Assembly: GCF_018798885.1 (NCBI RefSeq)
Contig: NZ_CP076361.1
Coordinates: 1,488,001-1,552,000, forward strand
From: Gemmobacter fulvus
GTDB taxonomy: Bacteria > Pseudomonadota > Alphaproteobacteria > Rhodobacterales > Rhodobacteraceae
Length of the DNA: 64,000 nt
Direction of reading: 5' to 3'
Below, piece after piece: positions 8,777-17,852 of this stretch. The position numbers and the translations under genes are program-made. Every line of letters begins with the position of its first letter. Position 1 is the first letter of the stretch. The notes under the pieces were generated by a model. The model did not search any database. It worked only from the letters and a program-made list of their open reading frames with translations, and was not told the DNA's origin.

Positions 8777-9997
8777 TTACATGGCAACCGCCCCGATCTG
8801 CCAGACATAGACAGGCTCGGTGCCGTTCACGAGGTGATCTCCGAGGATACGCTCCTTGTAGATCACCGGGTTATGGCTTGCCGCCGTGCGGGCATTGCGC
8901 CAGTGCCGGTCCAGCGCCAGAGCCTGATCGCTGGACGATGCCCCCAGCGCATTGAACACATCGCTGACGGCGCGCAGCGCCAGATCCACCGCCGCAACCT
9001 GTGCCGCTGCCGATTGCAGCTCTGCCTCGATATTGGCAGCGTCATCCGCGGCCTTGTCAGAGCCCTGCGATGTCTCATAGGCGCGCTCTGCGGCGCGCGC
9101 GGCCTCCAGCGTGGCGGCGCGGGCGGCATAGGCAAAGGCCCGCGCCTTGCCCAGAACCTGCAGGATCTGCGGATCATGGCGCACCAATCCACCACTGCCA
9201 TGCGAGAAGGCGCGTTTGCGCGCTGCCACCTGCCGCCCGACATCGCGCACCGCCGCGAGCGCCGCTCCGGTCAGCACCGCGTTCAGCACCAGCTGATAAA
9301 ACGCCGTCTGATAGCGGAAGCGGTTTTCAAACGGCACCAACCCCTCGGCGTCCAGCCGCGCCCCGTCGAACAGCGTGGTACCGGTCCCGGTCAGCTTTTG
9401 GCCAAATCCGGCCCAGTCATCGCGGATCGTGACCCCGGACTGATCGGTTTTCACAATCGCGATCACTGGCGCGCCGGTGTCAGAGCGGGTGGCATAGGTA
9501 TCAATCCAATCCGCAAAGATTGTGCCGGTGGAATAGTATTTCTCGCCATCCACACGGAACCCCGCGCCATCCGGGGTAACTTTGGTCAGCGTGTCACCGA
9601 TCTTCACCGCCCCGATCTCGGTCCAGCCATTGCCCGCGATCTGGCCCGCCGCAAACCGCCGCAACCAGACCTCGCCTTCTGCGCGCGGGGCGACAAGCCG
9701 GTCCTCCACCAGCGCCAGATGGCTGCGCAGGCCCTGCGCCAGATTGGTATCGGCCTCGGCCAGATCAATCAGCAGGTCGAACAGCTGCACCAGCGAGGCC
9801 CCGGCACCACCCAGGTCCGCGGGCACCCGCAACGCGGTGAAACCCGACTGCTTCAACAGCGCAATCTCTTCATGCGGCAAGATACGGCCCCGCTCGCGCG
9901 CCACGGAACCTTCTGCGATGCGGTCAAACACGGGGCGGAAGCGGGCTTTCAGATCTGCGGTGGCGGGATGGTCTGTCCAACGGTCGTGTTTGGTCAT
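8777..9997 (-). CDS. SfnB/DszC-type flavin-dependent monooxygenase (acyl-CoA dehydrogenase fold)
   Basis: A 406-residue protein with the acyl-CoA dehydrogenase fold. The N-terminal helical domain (residues ~10-115) carries the ALRVPADLGGAG motif. The beta domain (~120-230) has GNGWTEIG in place of the usual dehydrogenase motif, as in DszC/SfnB oxygenases. The C-terminal helical bundle ends in ALDRHWRNARTAASHNPVIYK, characteristic of the SfnB/DszC group. These enzymes use reduced FMN from a separate reductase to oxygenate sulfur compounds or alkanesulfinates. It is divergent from a second paralogue at 10433 and close to msuE and sfnG, so a role in organosulfur acquisition is likely. The exact substrate is not readable from sequence. 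Confidence 0.82.
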   Translation of the reverse strand: MTKHDRWTDHPATADLKARFRPVFDRIAEGSVARERGRILPHEEIALLKQSGFTALRVPADLGGAGASLVQLFDLLIDLAEADTNLAQGLRSHLALVEDRLVAPRAEGEVWLRRFAAGQIAGNGWTEIGAVKIGDTLTKVTPDGAGFRVDGEKYYSTGTIFADWIDTYATRSDTGAPVIAIVKTDQSGVTIRDDWAGFGQKLTGTGTTLFDGARLDAEGLVPFENRFRYQTAFYQLVLNAVLTGAALAAVRDVGRQVAARKRAFSHGSGGLVRHDPQILQVLGKARAFAYAARAATLEAARAAERAYETSQGSDKAADDAANIEAELQSAAAQVAAVDLALRAVSDVFNALGASSSDQALALDRHWRNARTAASHNPVIYKERILGDHLVNGTEPVYVWQIGAVAM

Positions 9998-10432
9998 GGG
10001 CTGTTCCGATCATGGGAAGGGCGCAGGATGTGCGCGGCAAGGGGCCAGAAATCTGACGCGGCGTGGGCCGTCAGCATGGCATGACCTTAGCGGCAGGGCC
10101 GCCGCAAAACGATAGAAACATATATCAAAATCAGTGGCTTGAAGAGATTACCCTTCCCATTTCGCACCCGCCCGCAGCACAGTTCCCCGCATCCGCCGCT
10201 TTGGCCGCACAGAATCACGGTCAAATCAGGCGTCTTTTTTTGGCATCCGTCTCCAGCCTGCAGAACAAGGCCGCCGTGCCATTGACGTGGCAGAGAATTT
10301 TTACGCCGATCCCCGCCGAAGAAGAAAATCCCCCACAACTTGCCGTTGCACCTTGGGCCTGCAAGCCTTCGGGGGCTGGCACATGATGCCTTCCCCTGCG
10401 GCCTTTTCCCGGCCCGTAACAAAGGACACCCG
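9998..10432. promoter_or_regulatory. Divergent control region between the two SfnB-like genes
   Basis: This is a 435-base gap between divergent starts and must hold both promoters. Its A/T-rich core around 10100-10160 stands out against the flanking GC content. I see no clear inverted repeat, RNA gene or ORF with coding character. Sulfur-limitation control (CysB or SfnR-type) is expected from the family but no site is recognised. Confidence 0.4.
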
Positions 10433-11701
10433 ATGGGCTCCCTGACCGAAACCCAGATCGACCATACCGTGCATCCCCGCGTCAATTCGGCCGATCCGGT
10501 GCCGCCGCGCCCCCGCCCTGCAACGCCTGCCCATATCCTGCGCGACGACGCGGATGCGCTGGCGGTGGCCAAAACCCTTGCCGAAGATTTCGCACAGGGG
10601 GCGGCCTTACGCGACCGCGAAGGGCTGTTGCCGCTGCGCGAACTGGATCTCTATTCCCAAAGCGGGATCTGGTCGCTGCTGGTGCCCGCCGCCTATGGCG
10701 GTCCCGGCCTGTCGCATGCCACGCTGGCCAAGGTGATCTCTATCGTGGCGACGGGAGACCCCGCGCTTGCCCAGATCGCGCAGAACCACCTGGCCATCCT
10801 TAGTCTGGTGGATCTGGACGCGACAGAGGCCCAGAAGAAGATGGTGTTTGACTGGGCGCTGCGCGGCCTGCGTTTCGGCAACGCCTTTTCCGAAACCGGC
10901 GGCAAGACCGTGGGGGATTTTCAGACCCGCATCGTGTTCGAGGATGACAGCGCCATCGTAAACGGTGAGAAATTCTACACCACGGGTGCGCTGCTGTCGC
11001 ATATCGTGCCCATCGTCGCCATTGGCGAGGCAGGGGCCTATATCGCTTTTGCGGATCGGGACACACCCGGCCTGACCATCACCAACAACTGGTCGAGCTT
11101 TGGCCAGCGCACAACCGCATCGGGCAGCGTGAAGATCGAAAACCTGCGCCTGCCGCGCGAAAGGGCGGTTCTGCTGCGGGATACCTCGGTCACAACTTCG
11201 GTTCAGGGGCCGGTGTCGCAGATTATCCAGGCGGCGATTGATGCGGGCATCGCCCGGGCCGCGATTGAGGACACGATCAAATTCGTGAAAACACAAAGCC
11301 GACCTTGGGTGGACAGCGGCAAGGAGAGTGCGGGCGAAGATCCCTATACCATTGCCGCCATCGGCGACCTCAAGATCCGCCTTCATGCCGCCGAGGCGCT
11401 GCTGGAGATTGCAGGCCGGGCCATCGACACCGGTTATCACACGCCCTCGCTGCACAACGTCTCAGAGGCAACGATCAAGACCGGCGAGGCAAAGGTGCTG
11501 ACCACGCAGATTGCCATCGAGGCCACAAACAAGCTGTTTGAGCTGGCCGGAACCCGGTCCACGCTGGGGCAATACGGGCTGGATCGGCATTGGCGCAATG
11601 CGCGGGTGCATACATTGCATGATCCGGTGCGATGGAAGTTTTTCCATGTCGGCAACTATTACCTGAACGGCACCCACCCGCCGCGCCACCCCTGGAACTA
11701 G
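10433..11701 (+). CDS. sfnB: SfnB-family sulfur acquisition oxidoreductase
   Basis: A 422-residue acyl-CoA-dehydrogenase-fold protein and paralogue of the divergent gene at 8777. It begins with an ~35-residue proline-rich lead, then HILRDDADALAVAKTLAEDFA, the VPAAYGGPGLSHATLAKVIS helical domain, GNAFSETGGKTVGDF in the beta domain, and the family C-terminus GQYGLDRHWRNARVHTLHDP. SfnB proteins are induced under sulfate starvation and work with FMN reductases in dimethylsulfone/alkanesulfinate use. The ATG at 10433 was chosen because the upstream in-frame extension lacks family similarity. A strong hairpin follows the stop. It leads the series sfnB, msuE, sfnG and Liv transporter on the plus strand. 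Confidence 0.85.
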   Translation: MGSLTETQIDHTVHPRVNSADPVPPRPRPATPAHILRDDADALAVAKTLAEDFAQGAALRDREGLLPLRELDLYSQSGIWSLLVPAAYGGPGLSHATLAKVISIVATGDPALAQIAQNHLAILSLVDLDATEAQKKMVFDWALRGLRFGNAFSETGGKTVGDFQTRIVFEDDSAIVNGEKFYTTGALLSHIVPIVAIGEAGAYIAFADRDTPGLTITNNWSSFGQRTTASGSVKIENLRLPRERAVLLRDTSVTTSVQGPVSQIIQAAIDAGIARAAIEDTIKFVKTQSRPWVDSGKESAGEDPYTIAAIGDLKIRLHAAEALLEIAGRAIDTGYHTPSLHNVSEATIKTGEAKVLTTQIAIEATNKLFELAGTRSTLGQYGLDRHWRNARVHTLHDPVRWKFFHVGNYYLNGTHPPRHPWN

Positions 11702-11711
11702 GCCAGACAAC

Positions 11712-11751
11712 CCGATCAGGGCCGGGCACACCTCTGCCCGGCCCTGATCGG
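11712..11751 (+). terminator. Long perfect hairpin after sfnB
   Basis: Arms of 17 bases (11712-11728 and 11735-11751) are exact reverse complements with a 6-base loop (CACCTC). The stem is GC-rich but no T run follows. It may end or attenuate the sfnB transcript before msuE, or protect an mRNA 3' end. Confidence 0.6.
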
Positions 11752-11948
11752 CCGATTGGGCGGCGCTGCGGTTGCCACCGGCAGATTCCGCGCCGTCGCG
11801 GGGCAAAGCCGGGCTTGGCAGAAAATCCCGCTCTGCCCCGCCGCCGCAAACAGCGATTTTCTCCCCTTATCGCGGCGATCTTTGGAATGGGCCGAAGCGG
11901 TCAAGGCAGATAAATCTATTAATGAAGTCGTGATTTAGGAAACTCATA

Positions 11949-12509
11949 ATGACCCACCTGTCCTTCGTCGGCCTGTCTGGCAATATCACCGCGCCGTCCA
12001 AAACCCGGGCGCTTGTGTCCACCGCGCTGGATCTGGTGCAAAACCGGATCGAAACGCAAAGACATCTTTTTGAAATCAATGACTTTGGTGACAGCCTCGG
12101 TCGGGCGCGGCGGCTTGAGGATCTGGACGCCGAGGCCCGCGCCAAGGTGGATGTGATCCTGAACGCCGATGCGCTGGTGATTGCGACACCAATCTACAAG
12201 GCCAGCTATCCGGGCCTGTTCAAACACCTGCTCGACCTGCTGGACCCGCAGGCGCTGCTGGGAAAACCCGTTCTGCTGGCGGCCACCGGGGGCGGTGAAA
12301 AGCACGCGCTGGCGGTGGAACACCAGCTGCGCCCGCTGCTCGCGTTTTTCGAGGCACAGAGTCTGGCGACAGCAGTCCATGTCTCGGACAAGGATTTTAC
12401 CAACGGCACCCTGACGGGCGATGCCGCGCTCAACCGGCTGGCCCGCGCTGTCACCCAGTTTGATGCCTTCTTTCCGGCACAGCTGCGCCTGCAACGCGCC
12501 GCCGAATAA
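11949..12509 (+). CDS. msuE: NAD(P)H-dependent FMN reductase, MsuE type
   Basis: A 186-residue flavodoxin-fold reductase. The phosphate-binding loop is SGNITAPSKTRALV near the N-terminus and the flavin-ring loop is ATPIYKASYPGLFKHLLDLL around residues 80-100, as in SsuE/MsuE proteins. It supplies free reduced FMN to two-component monooxygenases, here the neighbouring SfnG and the two SfnB-like proteins. It starts ~250 bases after the sfnB stop, and sfnG begins 30 bases downstream with an AAGGA ribosome-binding site, so msuE and sfnG are co-transcribed. Confidence 0.88.
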   Translation: MTHLSFVGLSGNITAPSKTRALVSTALDLVQNRIETQRHLFEINDFGDSLGRARRLEDLDAEARAKVDVILNADALVIATPIYKASYPGLFKHLLDLLDPQALLGKPVLLAATGGGEKHALAVEHQLRPLLAFFEAQSLATAVHVSDKDFTNGTLTGDAALNRLARAVTQFDAFFPAQLRLQRAAE

Positions 12510-12539
12510 CGCCACCCACCCCTTCCAAGGACCGATCAC

Positions 12540-13634
12540 ATGACCACCGATCCCGTCAAATTCGCCTATTGGGTGCCCAATGTCTCGGGCGGCCTGGTGA
12601 TTTCCGACATCGAACAGCGCACCAGCTGGACCCCCGAATACAACCGCAAACTGGCGCAGATCGCCGAAGCGGCGGGGTTCGACTATGCGCTGAGCCAGAT
12701 CCGCTTCACCGCCGGATATGGCGCCGACAATCAGCATGAATCTGTGGCCTTCAGCCAGGATCTTCTGGCCCATACCGAACGGCTGAAGGTCATCGCCGCC
12801 ATCCTGCCGGGGCCGTGGGCGCCATCCGTGGTGGCCAAGCAGATTGCCACGATCAGCCACCTGAGCAATGCCCGCATCGCGGTGAACATCGTGTCCGGCT
12901 GGTTCCGTGGCGAGTTTTCGGCGATTGGCGAGCTCTGGCTCGACCATGACGAACGCTATCGCCGGTCAGAGGAATTCATCCGCGCGCTGAAAGGCATCTG
13001 GACGCAGGATGATTTTACCTTGCGTGGCGATTTCTACCGCTTTGCCAATTACACGATGAAGCCGAAGCCCCTTCACCCGCTGCCCGAAGTGTTCCAAGGC
13101 GGATCGAGCCGGGCCGCGCGCGACATGGCGGCGCGGGTGTCGGACTGGTATTTCACCAACGGCAATACGCCCGAGGGGCTGAAGGCGCAGGTGGATGACA
13201 TTCAGGGCAAGTCGGCGGAAACCGGCAACCGGGTGAAGATCGGCATCAACGCCTTTGCCGTCATCCGCGATACCGAAGCCGAGGCCCGCGCCGTGGTTCA
13301 TGAGATTGTCGCCAAGGCCAACCCCGAGGCCGTGCAGGGCTTTGCCCATGAGGTCAAGAACGCGGGCAAATCCAGCCCCGAGGGCGAGGGCAACTGGGCC
13401 ACATCCAGCTTCACCGATCTGGTGCAGTACAACGATGGCTTCCGGTCGAACCTGATCGGCACGCCGCAACAGGTGGCCGAGCGCATCGTTGCGCTCAAGG
13501 ACGCAGGCGCCGACCTGATCCTGCTGGGCTTTCTGCACTTTCAGGAAGAGGTCGAATATTTCGGCACGCATGTGATCCCGCTGGTGCGCCAGCTTGAGGC
13601 GCAGCGCGCCAAGGAACTGGTGGCGGCCGAATAA
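12540..13634 (+). CDS. sfnG: Dimethylsulfone monooxygenase SfnG
   Basis: A 364-residue bacterial-luciferase-fold (TIM barrel) monooxygenase. Family marks include KFAYWVPNVSGGLVISDIEQ at the start, NIVSGWFRGEFSAIGE (SsuD/SfnG active-site strand), and EVFQGGSSRAARDMAARV. Characterised SfnG uses FMNH2 and O2 to cleave dimethylsulfone to methanesulfinate and formaldehyde, giving sulfur during sulfate limitation. Length and N-terminus match SfnG better than SsuD or MsuD, but neighbouring subfamilies cannot be fully excluded by eye. It is encoded between its likely reductase (msuE) and a Liv-type importer. Confidence 0.88.
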   Translation: MTTDPVKFAYWVPNVSGGLVISDIEQRTSWTPEYNRKLAQIAEAAGFDYALSQIRFTAGYGADNQHESVAFSQDLLAHTERLKVIAAILPGPWAPSVVAKQIATISHLSNARIAVNIVSGWFRGEFSAIGELWLDHDERYRRSEEFIRALKGIWTQDDFTLRGDFYRFANYTMKPKPLHPLPEVFQGGSSRAARDMAARVSDWYFTNGNTPEGLKAQVDDIQGKSAETGNRVKIGINAFAVIRDTEAEARAVVHEIVAKANPEAVQGFAHEVKNAGKSSPEGEGNWATSSFTDLVQYNDGFRSNLIGTPQQVAERIVALKDAGADLILLGFLHFQEEVEYFGTHVIPLVRQLEAQRAKELVAAE

Positions 13635-13665
13635 GGCCGCCCTCCCCCGCAATTCGGAGACAAAG

Positions 13666-14517
13666 ATGTTCAGCGCCCTGACAAGCGGGGTGGAGGCGGC
13701 GCTGATCGCGCAGCCCCCTGCCGCCGTACGCGTGCCAGAAATGGCCCATGTGCCCCATATCGCCCTCGCCTTGACGGGGATCAGCCTCAGCTTCGGCGGG
13801 ATTCATGCCCTGCGCGATGTCTCGTTCGATCTGCGACCCGGCGAGATCCGGGCGGTGATCGGGCCGAATGGTGCGGGCAAATCCTCGCTCGTCAATGTGA
13901 TCAGCGGGCTCTACCGCCCCGATGCAGGGTGGATCCACCTGGCGGGCCAGCGCCTGACGCATGTGCGCCCCGAGGCGTTGCCGCGTCTGGGCGTGGCGCG
14001 CACCTTCCAGAACCTCGCGCTGTTTCCGGGGCTGAGCGTGGCACAGAACATCGCCGCCGGTCTGGTCTTCCGCCGCCGTCACGGACTTTTGTGGCAGTTG
14101 GCAGGGCTGCCCGGCGCGCGGGTCGAGGCGGCAGAGGTGGCCGAGAAAGTGCAGGAGGTGGCCGCGTTTCTGGGCATCACCGCGCATCTGGACCGGCCGG
14201 TCGCCACCCTGCCCTATGGACTGCAAAAACAGGTGGAACTGGCCCGTGCCCTGATTGCGGCCCCGAAGATCCTGCTGCTGGATGAACCGATGGCGGGCAT
14301 GACTGCCACCGAAAAGGCCGCGATGGCCGCGCATGTGCGCGCCGCCCGAGACCGGCTGGGTCTGGCGGTGATCCTGATCGAACATGACATCGGCGTGGTC
14401 ATGGGCCTGTCGGATCATGTCGTGGTGCTGGATCACGGCGTGAAGATCGCCGATGGCACCCCCGCCGTTGTGCGCCGCGACCCCGAGGTGATCCGCGCCT
14501 ATCTGGGGGCCGCGTGA
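13666..14517 (+). CDS. livG: Branched-chain-type ABC transporter ATPase (LivG-like)
   Basis: A 283-residue ATPase with an N-terminal ~35-residue extension before the ABC domain. Walker A is GPNGAGKSS, the signature region is the LivG-type LPYGLQKQVELARAL, and Walker B is ILLLDEPMAGM. The H-loop is in VILIEHDIGVVM. The start at 13666 follows a weak GGAGA site 32 bases after sfnG, so it is part of the same operon. It energises uptake with LivF (17853) on the membrane pair encoded next. Confidence 0.9.
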   Translation: MFSALTSGVEAALIAQPPAAVRVPEMAHVPHIALALTGISLSFGGIHALRDVSFDLRPGEIRAVIGPNGAGKSSLVNVISGLYRPDAGWIHLAGQRLTHVRPEALPRLGVARTFQNLALFPGLSVAQNIAAGLVFRRRHGLLWQLAGLPGARVEAAEVAEKVQEVAAFLGITAHLDRPVATLPYGLQKQVELARALIAAPKILLLDEPMAGMTATEKAAMAAHVRAARDRLGLAVILIEHDIGVVMGLSDHVVVLDHGVKIADGTPAVVRRDPEVIRAYLGAA

Positions 14518-15413
14518 TGGAGGGGTTTGACCTGCTGTTCGCCGCCGAGGTCGCCGTGGGCGGCCTGCTGTCGGGGGTGATGTATGCCCTTGTCGCCATC
14601 GGGTTCGTGCTGATCTACAAGACCTCGGGCGTGCTGAACTTTGCGCAAGGCGCGATGGTGCTGTTTGCCGCGCTGACCTTTGTCAGCCTTGTCGAACGCG
14701 GCGTGCCGTTCTGGGCCGCCATCGCCGCAACGCTGCTGGTGATGACCGCACTTGGCTTTGCCATCGAACGCACGGTGCTGCGCCCCTTGGCCAACCGGCC
14801 ACCGATGACGCTGTTCATGGCCACCCTTGGCCTGTCCTATGTGATCGAGGGCGCGGCGCAGCTGATCTGGGGCACGCAGGTGCATCGGCTGGATCTGGGC
14901 ATCTCCAACGCGCCCTTCGTGGTTTGGGGCATCTTCATCTCGACCTTCGATCTGGTGGCGGCGGCGATTGCAGCGGCCATGGTGGCGGCGCTGACGGCCT
15001 TCTTCCGCTTTACCCATACGGGGCTGGCCTTCCGCGCCGTGGCTGATGACCAGTTTGCCGCGCTTGCCGTAGGTCTGCGGCTGGGCCGGATCTGGGGCAC
15101 GGTCTGGACCGCCGCCGGGGTGGTGGCGCTGGTGGCGGGCCTGTTGTGGGGTGCGCGGCTGGGGGTGCAATTCTCGCTGTCACTGATCGTGCTGAAGGCG
15201 CTGCCGGTGCTGGTGCTGGGCGGGTTCGATTCCATCCTTGGGGCCATTGTCGCAGGCCTTGTGATCGGCGCGACCGAGAAACTGGCCGAGGTTTATATCG
15301 GCCCGTTCTTCGGCGGCGGCATCGAGGGCTGGTTTGCCTATGCCGTGGCGCTGCTGGTGCTGCTGGTGCGGCCTTCGGGCCTGTTTGGCCAGAAAATCGT
15401 GGAAAGATACTGA
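14517..15413 (+). CDS. livH: Branched-chain-type ABC permease (LivH-like)
   Basis: A 298-residue inner-membrane permease with about eight spans. It has the LivH hallmark near the N-terminus (GVMYALVAIGFVLIYKTSGV then LNFAQGAMV). The C-terminal part contains the GGFDSILGAIVAGLVIG loop that contacts the ATPase. The ATG at 14517 overlaps the TGA of livG by one base; a GTG three bases earlier is an alternative. Confidence 0.9.
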   Translation: MEGFDLLFAAEVAVGGLLSGVMYALVAIGFVLIYKTSGVLNFAQGAMVLFAALTFVSLVERGVPFWAAIAATLLVMTALGFAIERTVLRPLANRPPMTLFMATLGLSYVIEGAAQLIWGTQVHRLDLGISNAPFVVWGIFISTFDLVAAAIAAAMVAALTAFFRFTHTGLAFRAVADDQFAALAVGLRLGRIWGTVWTAAGVVALVAGLLWGARLGVQFSLSLIVLKALPVLVLGGFDSILGAIVAGLVIGATEKLAEVYIGPFFGGGIEGWFAYAVALLVLLVRPSGLFGQKIVERY

Positions 15414-15414
15414 C

Positions 15415-16446
15415 ATGACCGCCATTTCCGCTTTTGCCACCCGGGCAGGGTTTGCCACCGGGCTGTCGGTTCCTGCGCTGGTGCTGCTGGCTTTTGTTAT
15501 CGTGCCGCTGACCGCCAGCCCCTATGTGCTGGAGGCGATCCTGCTGCCGTTCCTCGCCCTGTCGCTCGCCGGGCTGGGGCTGAATCTGCTGACCGGCTAT
15601 GGCGGGCAGGTCTCGCTCGGATCGGCGGCCTTCATGGCGGTGGGGGCCTTTGCCGCCTATAATTTCGATCTGCGCACCGGCCTGCCGCTGCCGGTGTCGA
15701 TCCTGCTGGCAGGGCTGACGGCGGCGACCATCGGGCTGCTGTTCGGTCTGCCCAGCCTGCGGCTGCGCGGCTTCTACCTCGCTGTCTCTACCCTTGCCGC
15801 GCAATTCTTCGTGCAATGGGCGCTGACGAAGTTCGCCTGGTTTTCCAATGGCAGCCCCTCGGGCATCATCGCCGCCCCGGTGATCGAGCTTGCGGGCCTG
15901 CGGCTGGACAGCGCGACCGGGCGTTACCTGTTCTCGCTGTCGATCGTGACCGCGATCACCCTGCTGGTGCATCGCATCGTCACCGGGCCAGAGGGCGTGA
16001 ACCTGATCGCGGTGCGCGACAATGAAACCGCAGCACGCGTGATCGGCGTGCCGGTGCTGCGCACGAAACTGGTGGCCTTTGCGCTGTCTTCGGCCATCAT
16101 CGGCGTCGCGGGGGTGCTGTGGGCCTTTACCTATCTGCGCACGGTGGAGCCTGCGGGCTTCAACCTCGACCGCTCGTTCCAGATCCTGTTCATCGTCATC
16201 ATCGGCGGGCTGGCCACCATTCGCGGCACCTTTCTGGGGGCCGGGCTGATCGTGGTGTTCCCGCTGCTGCTGGGCCGTCTGTCGGCCTTCGCCTTTGACG
16301 GGCTGATCGACGCGGGCCTGATCAAGCTGATTGAGCGCATCGTGCTTGGCAGCACCATCATCCTTTTCCTCATCGCCGAGCCCAACGGGCTTTCGGCAAT
16401 CCTCTCCCGCCTGACCGCGCGCCTGCGCGGCCTCTGGCGCGGCTGA
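15415..16446 (+). CDS. livM: Branched-chain-type ABC permease (LivM-like)
   Basis: A 343-residue permease with roughly nine to ten membrane spans. LivM family marks include SLAGLGLNLLTGYGGQVSLG and RDNETAARVIGVPVLRTKLV, the cytoplasmic loop that docks the ATPase. It starts immediately after livH and was assigned the ATG at 15415, since the upstream frame is only the livH shadow. Confidence 0.9.
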   Translation: MTAISAFATRAGFATGLSVPALVLLAFVIVPLTASPYVLEAILLPFLALSLAGLGLNLLTGYGGQVSLGSAAFMAVGAFAAYNFDLRTGLPLPVSILLAGLTAATIGLLFGLPSLRLRGFYLAVSTLAAQFFVQWALTKFAWFSNGSPSGIIAAPVIELAGLRLDSATGRYLFSLSIVTAITLLVHRIVTGPEGVNLIAVRDNETAARVIGVPVLRTKLVAFALSSAIIGVAGVLWAFTYLRTVEPAGFNLDRSFQILFIVIIGGLATIRGTFLGAGLIVVFPLLLGRLSAFAFDGLIDAGLIKLIERIVLGSTIILFLIAEPNGLSAILSRLTARLRGLWRG

Positions 16447-16473
16447 CCCATCCCAAAACCAGGAGCCCTTCCC

Positions 16474-17799
16474 ATGTCTTTCATCACACGCATCGCCCCC
16501 ATGGCTTTGGCCACCGCCTTGCTCGCCACCCCGGCGCTGACCGACGAACAGCATTTCCCACTGCAATCCTATCGCGTCGGCCCCTATGCCGCCGGCGGCA
16601 CCGGCTTCTTCGGCGGCTTCATCGACTATCTGACCCTGATCAACACCCGCGATGGCGGGGTGAACGGGGTCAAGCTCAGCTGGTCAGAAGGCGAAACCGA
16701 ATATGAGGTGGAAAAGGGGGTAGAGGTCTATCAGCGCCTGAAATCCAACCCCGGCATTGCCGCCTGGAACCCGCTGTCGGTGGGCATCGCCTATGCGATG
16801 ATTGACGGCGTGGCGGCAGACAAGACCCCGCTGATCACCATCAACCATGGCCGCACCGACACGACCGATGGCCGCGTGTTCCCTTACGTCTTCCCGCTGC
16901 TGCTGAACCCCTATTCCGAAACCTCGGGCATCGTGAATTACATCGCGACCAAGGAAGGCGGGCATGAGGCGCTGAAGGGCAAGAAGATCGCCGTGCTGTA
17001 TCACGGCTCGCCCTATGGCAAGGAAACCATCCCGATCTATGACCTTCTGGCCGAGAAATACGGCTTCGAGCTGGTGCAGATCGAGGTGCCGCATCCGGGC
17101 AATGAACAGGGCGCGCAATGGCTGCAAATCCGGCGCGAGCAGCCTGATTACGTGGTCCTGCGCGGCTGGGGCGTGATGAACCCGGTGGCGCTGACCACGG
17201 CGCAGCGCAATGGCTTCCCGGTGGATCGCATCATCGGCAATGTCTGGTCGAACTCCGAAGAAGACGTGCGCCCGGCTGGCGATGCCGCCATCGGTTATAC
17301 TGCCATCACCACTCAGGCTTCGGGCAACCAATATCCCGTGCTGCAAGAGATCACCAAGACGGTCTATGATGCAGGCAAGGGCAACCTGTCCGATCCCACC
17401 CGCATCGGATCGGTCTACCACAACCTCGGCATCGTCAACGGCATCCTGAACGTGGAGGCCGTGCGCATCGCGCAGGCCAAATTCGGCAACCGCACCCTGA
17501 CCGGCGACGAGGTGCGCTGGGGCTTTGAACACCTGCAACTCTCGCCCGCACGGGTGAAAGAGCTGGGGGCCGAAAACCTGTTCCATTCGATCAACGTCAC
17601 CTGGGACAATCACGAGGGCGAAGGCTACGTCACCTTCCAGCAATGGGATGGCCAGAAATGGAACGTGGTATCGGACTGGATCGCGCCGGACTGGGCGCTG
17701 CTGCGTCCAATCATCGAGGCCTCGTCCGAAGCCTATGCCAAGGAAAAGGGCCTGCCGATCCGCACCCGCGCTGAGGCCGAGGCAGCCGTGAGCAACTGA
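16474..17799 (+). CDS. ABC transporter substrate-binding protein (Liv/amide-type periplasmic fold)
   Basis: A 441-residue periplasmic receptor with a signal peptide (SFITRIAPMALATALLATPALT). The mature part has the type I bilobed fold, starting with FPLQSYRVGPYAAGGTGFFG and having KIAVLYHGSPYGKETIPI at the beginning of a Rossmann-like strand. It differs from canonical LivJ/K in the N-terminal segment and is longer than usual. This may reflect a ligand other than a branched-chain amino acid; the position within the organosulfur operon points to an organosulfur or sulfonate ligand. The specificity is inferred. Confidence 0.87.
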   Translation: MSFITRIAPMALATALLATPALTDEQHFPLQSYRVGPYAAGGTGFFGGFIDYLTLINTRDGGVNGVKLSWSEGETEYEVEKGVEVYQRLKSNPGIAAWNPLSVGIAYAMIDGVAADKTPLITINHGRTDTTDGRVFPYVFPLLLNPYSETSGIVNYIATKEGGHEALKGKKIAVLYHGSPYGKETIPIYDLLAEKYGFELVQIEVPHPGNEQGAQWLQIRREQPDYVVLRGWGVMNPVALTTAQRNGFPVDRIIGNVWSNSEEDVRPAGDAAIGYTAITTQASGNQYPVLQEITKTVYDAGKGNLSDPTRIGSVYHNLGIVNGILNVEAVRIAQAKFGNRTLTGDEVRWGFEHLQLSPARVKELGAENLFHSINVTWDNHEGEGYVTFQQWDGQKWNVVSDWIAPDWALLRPIIEASSEAYAKEKGLPIRTRAEAEAAVSN

Positions 17800-17852
17800 C
17801 GCCCTTGCGGGGGGCGGACACGCCTCCCGCATCCAACTTCAGGAAAAGGCCC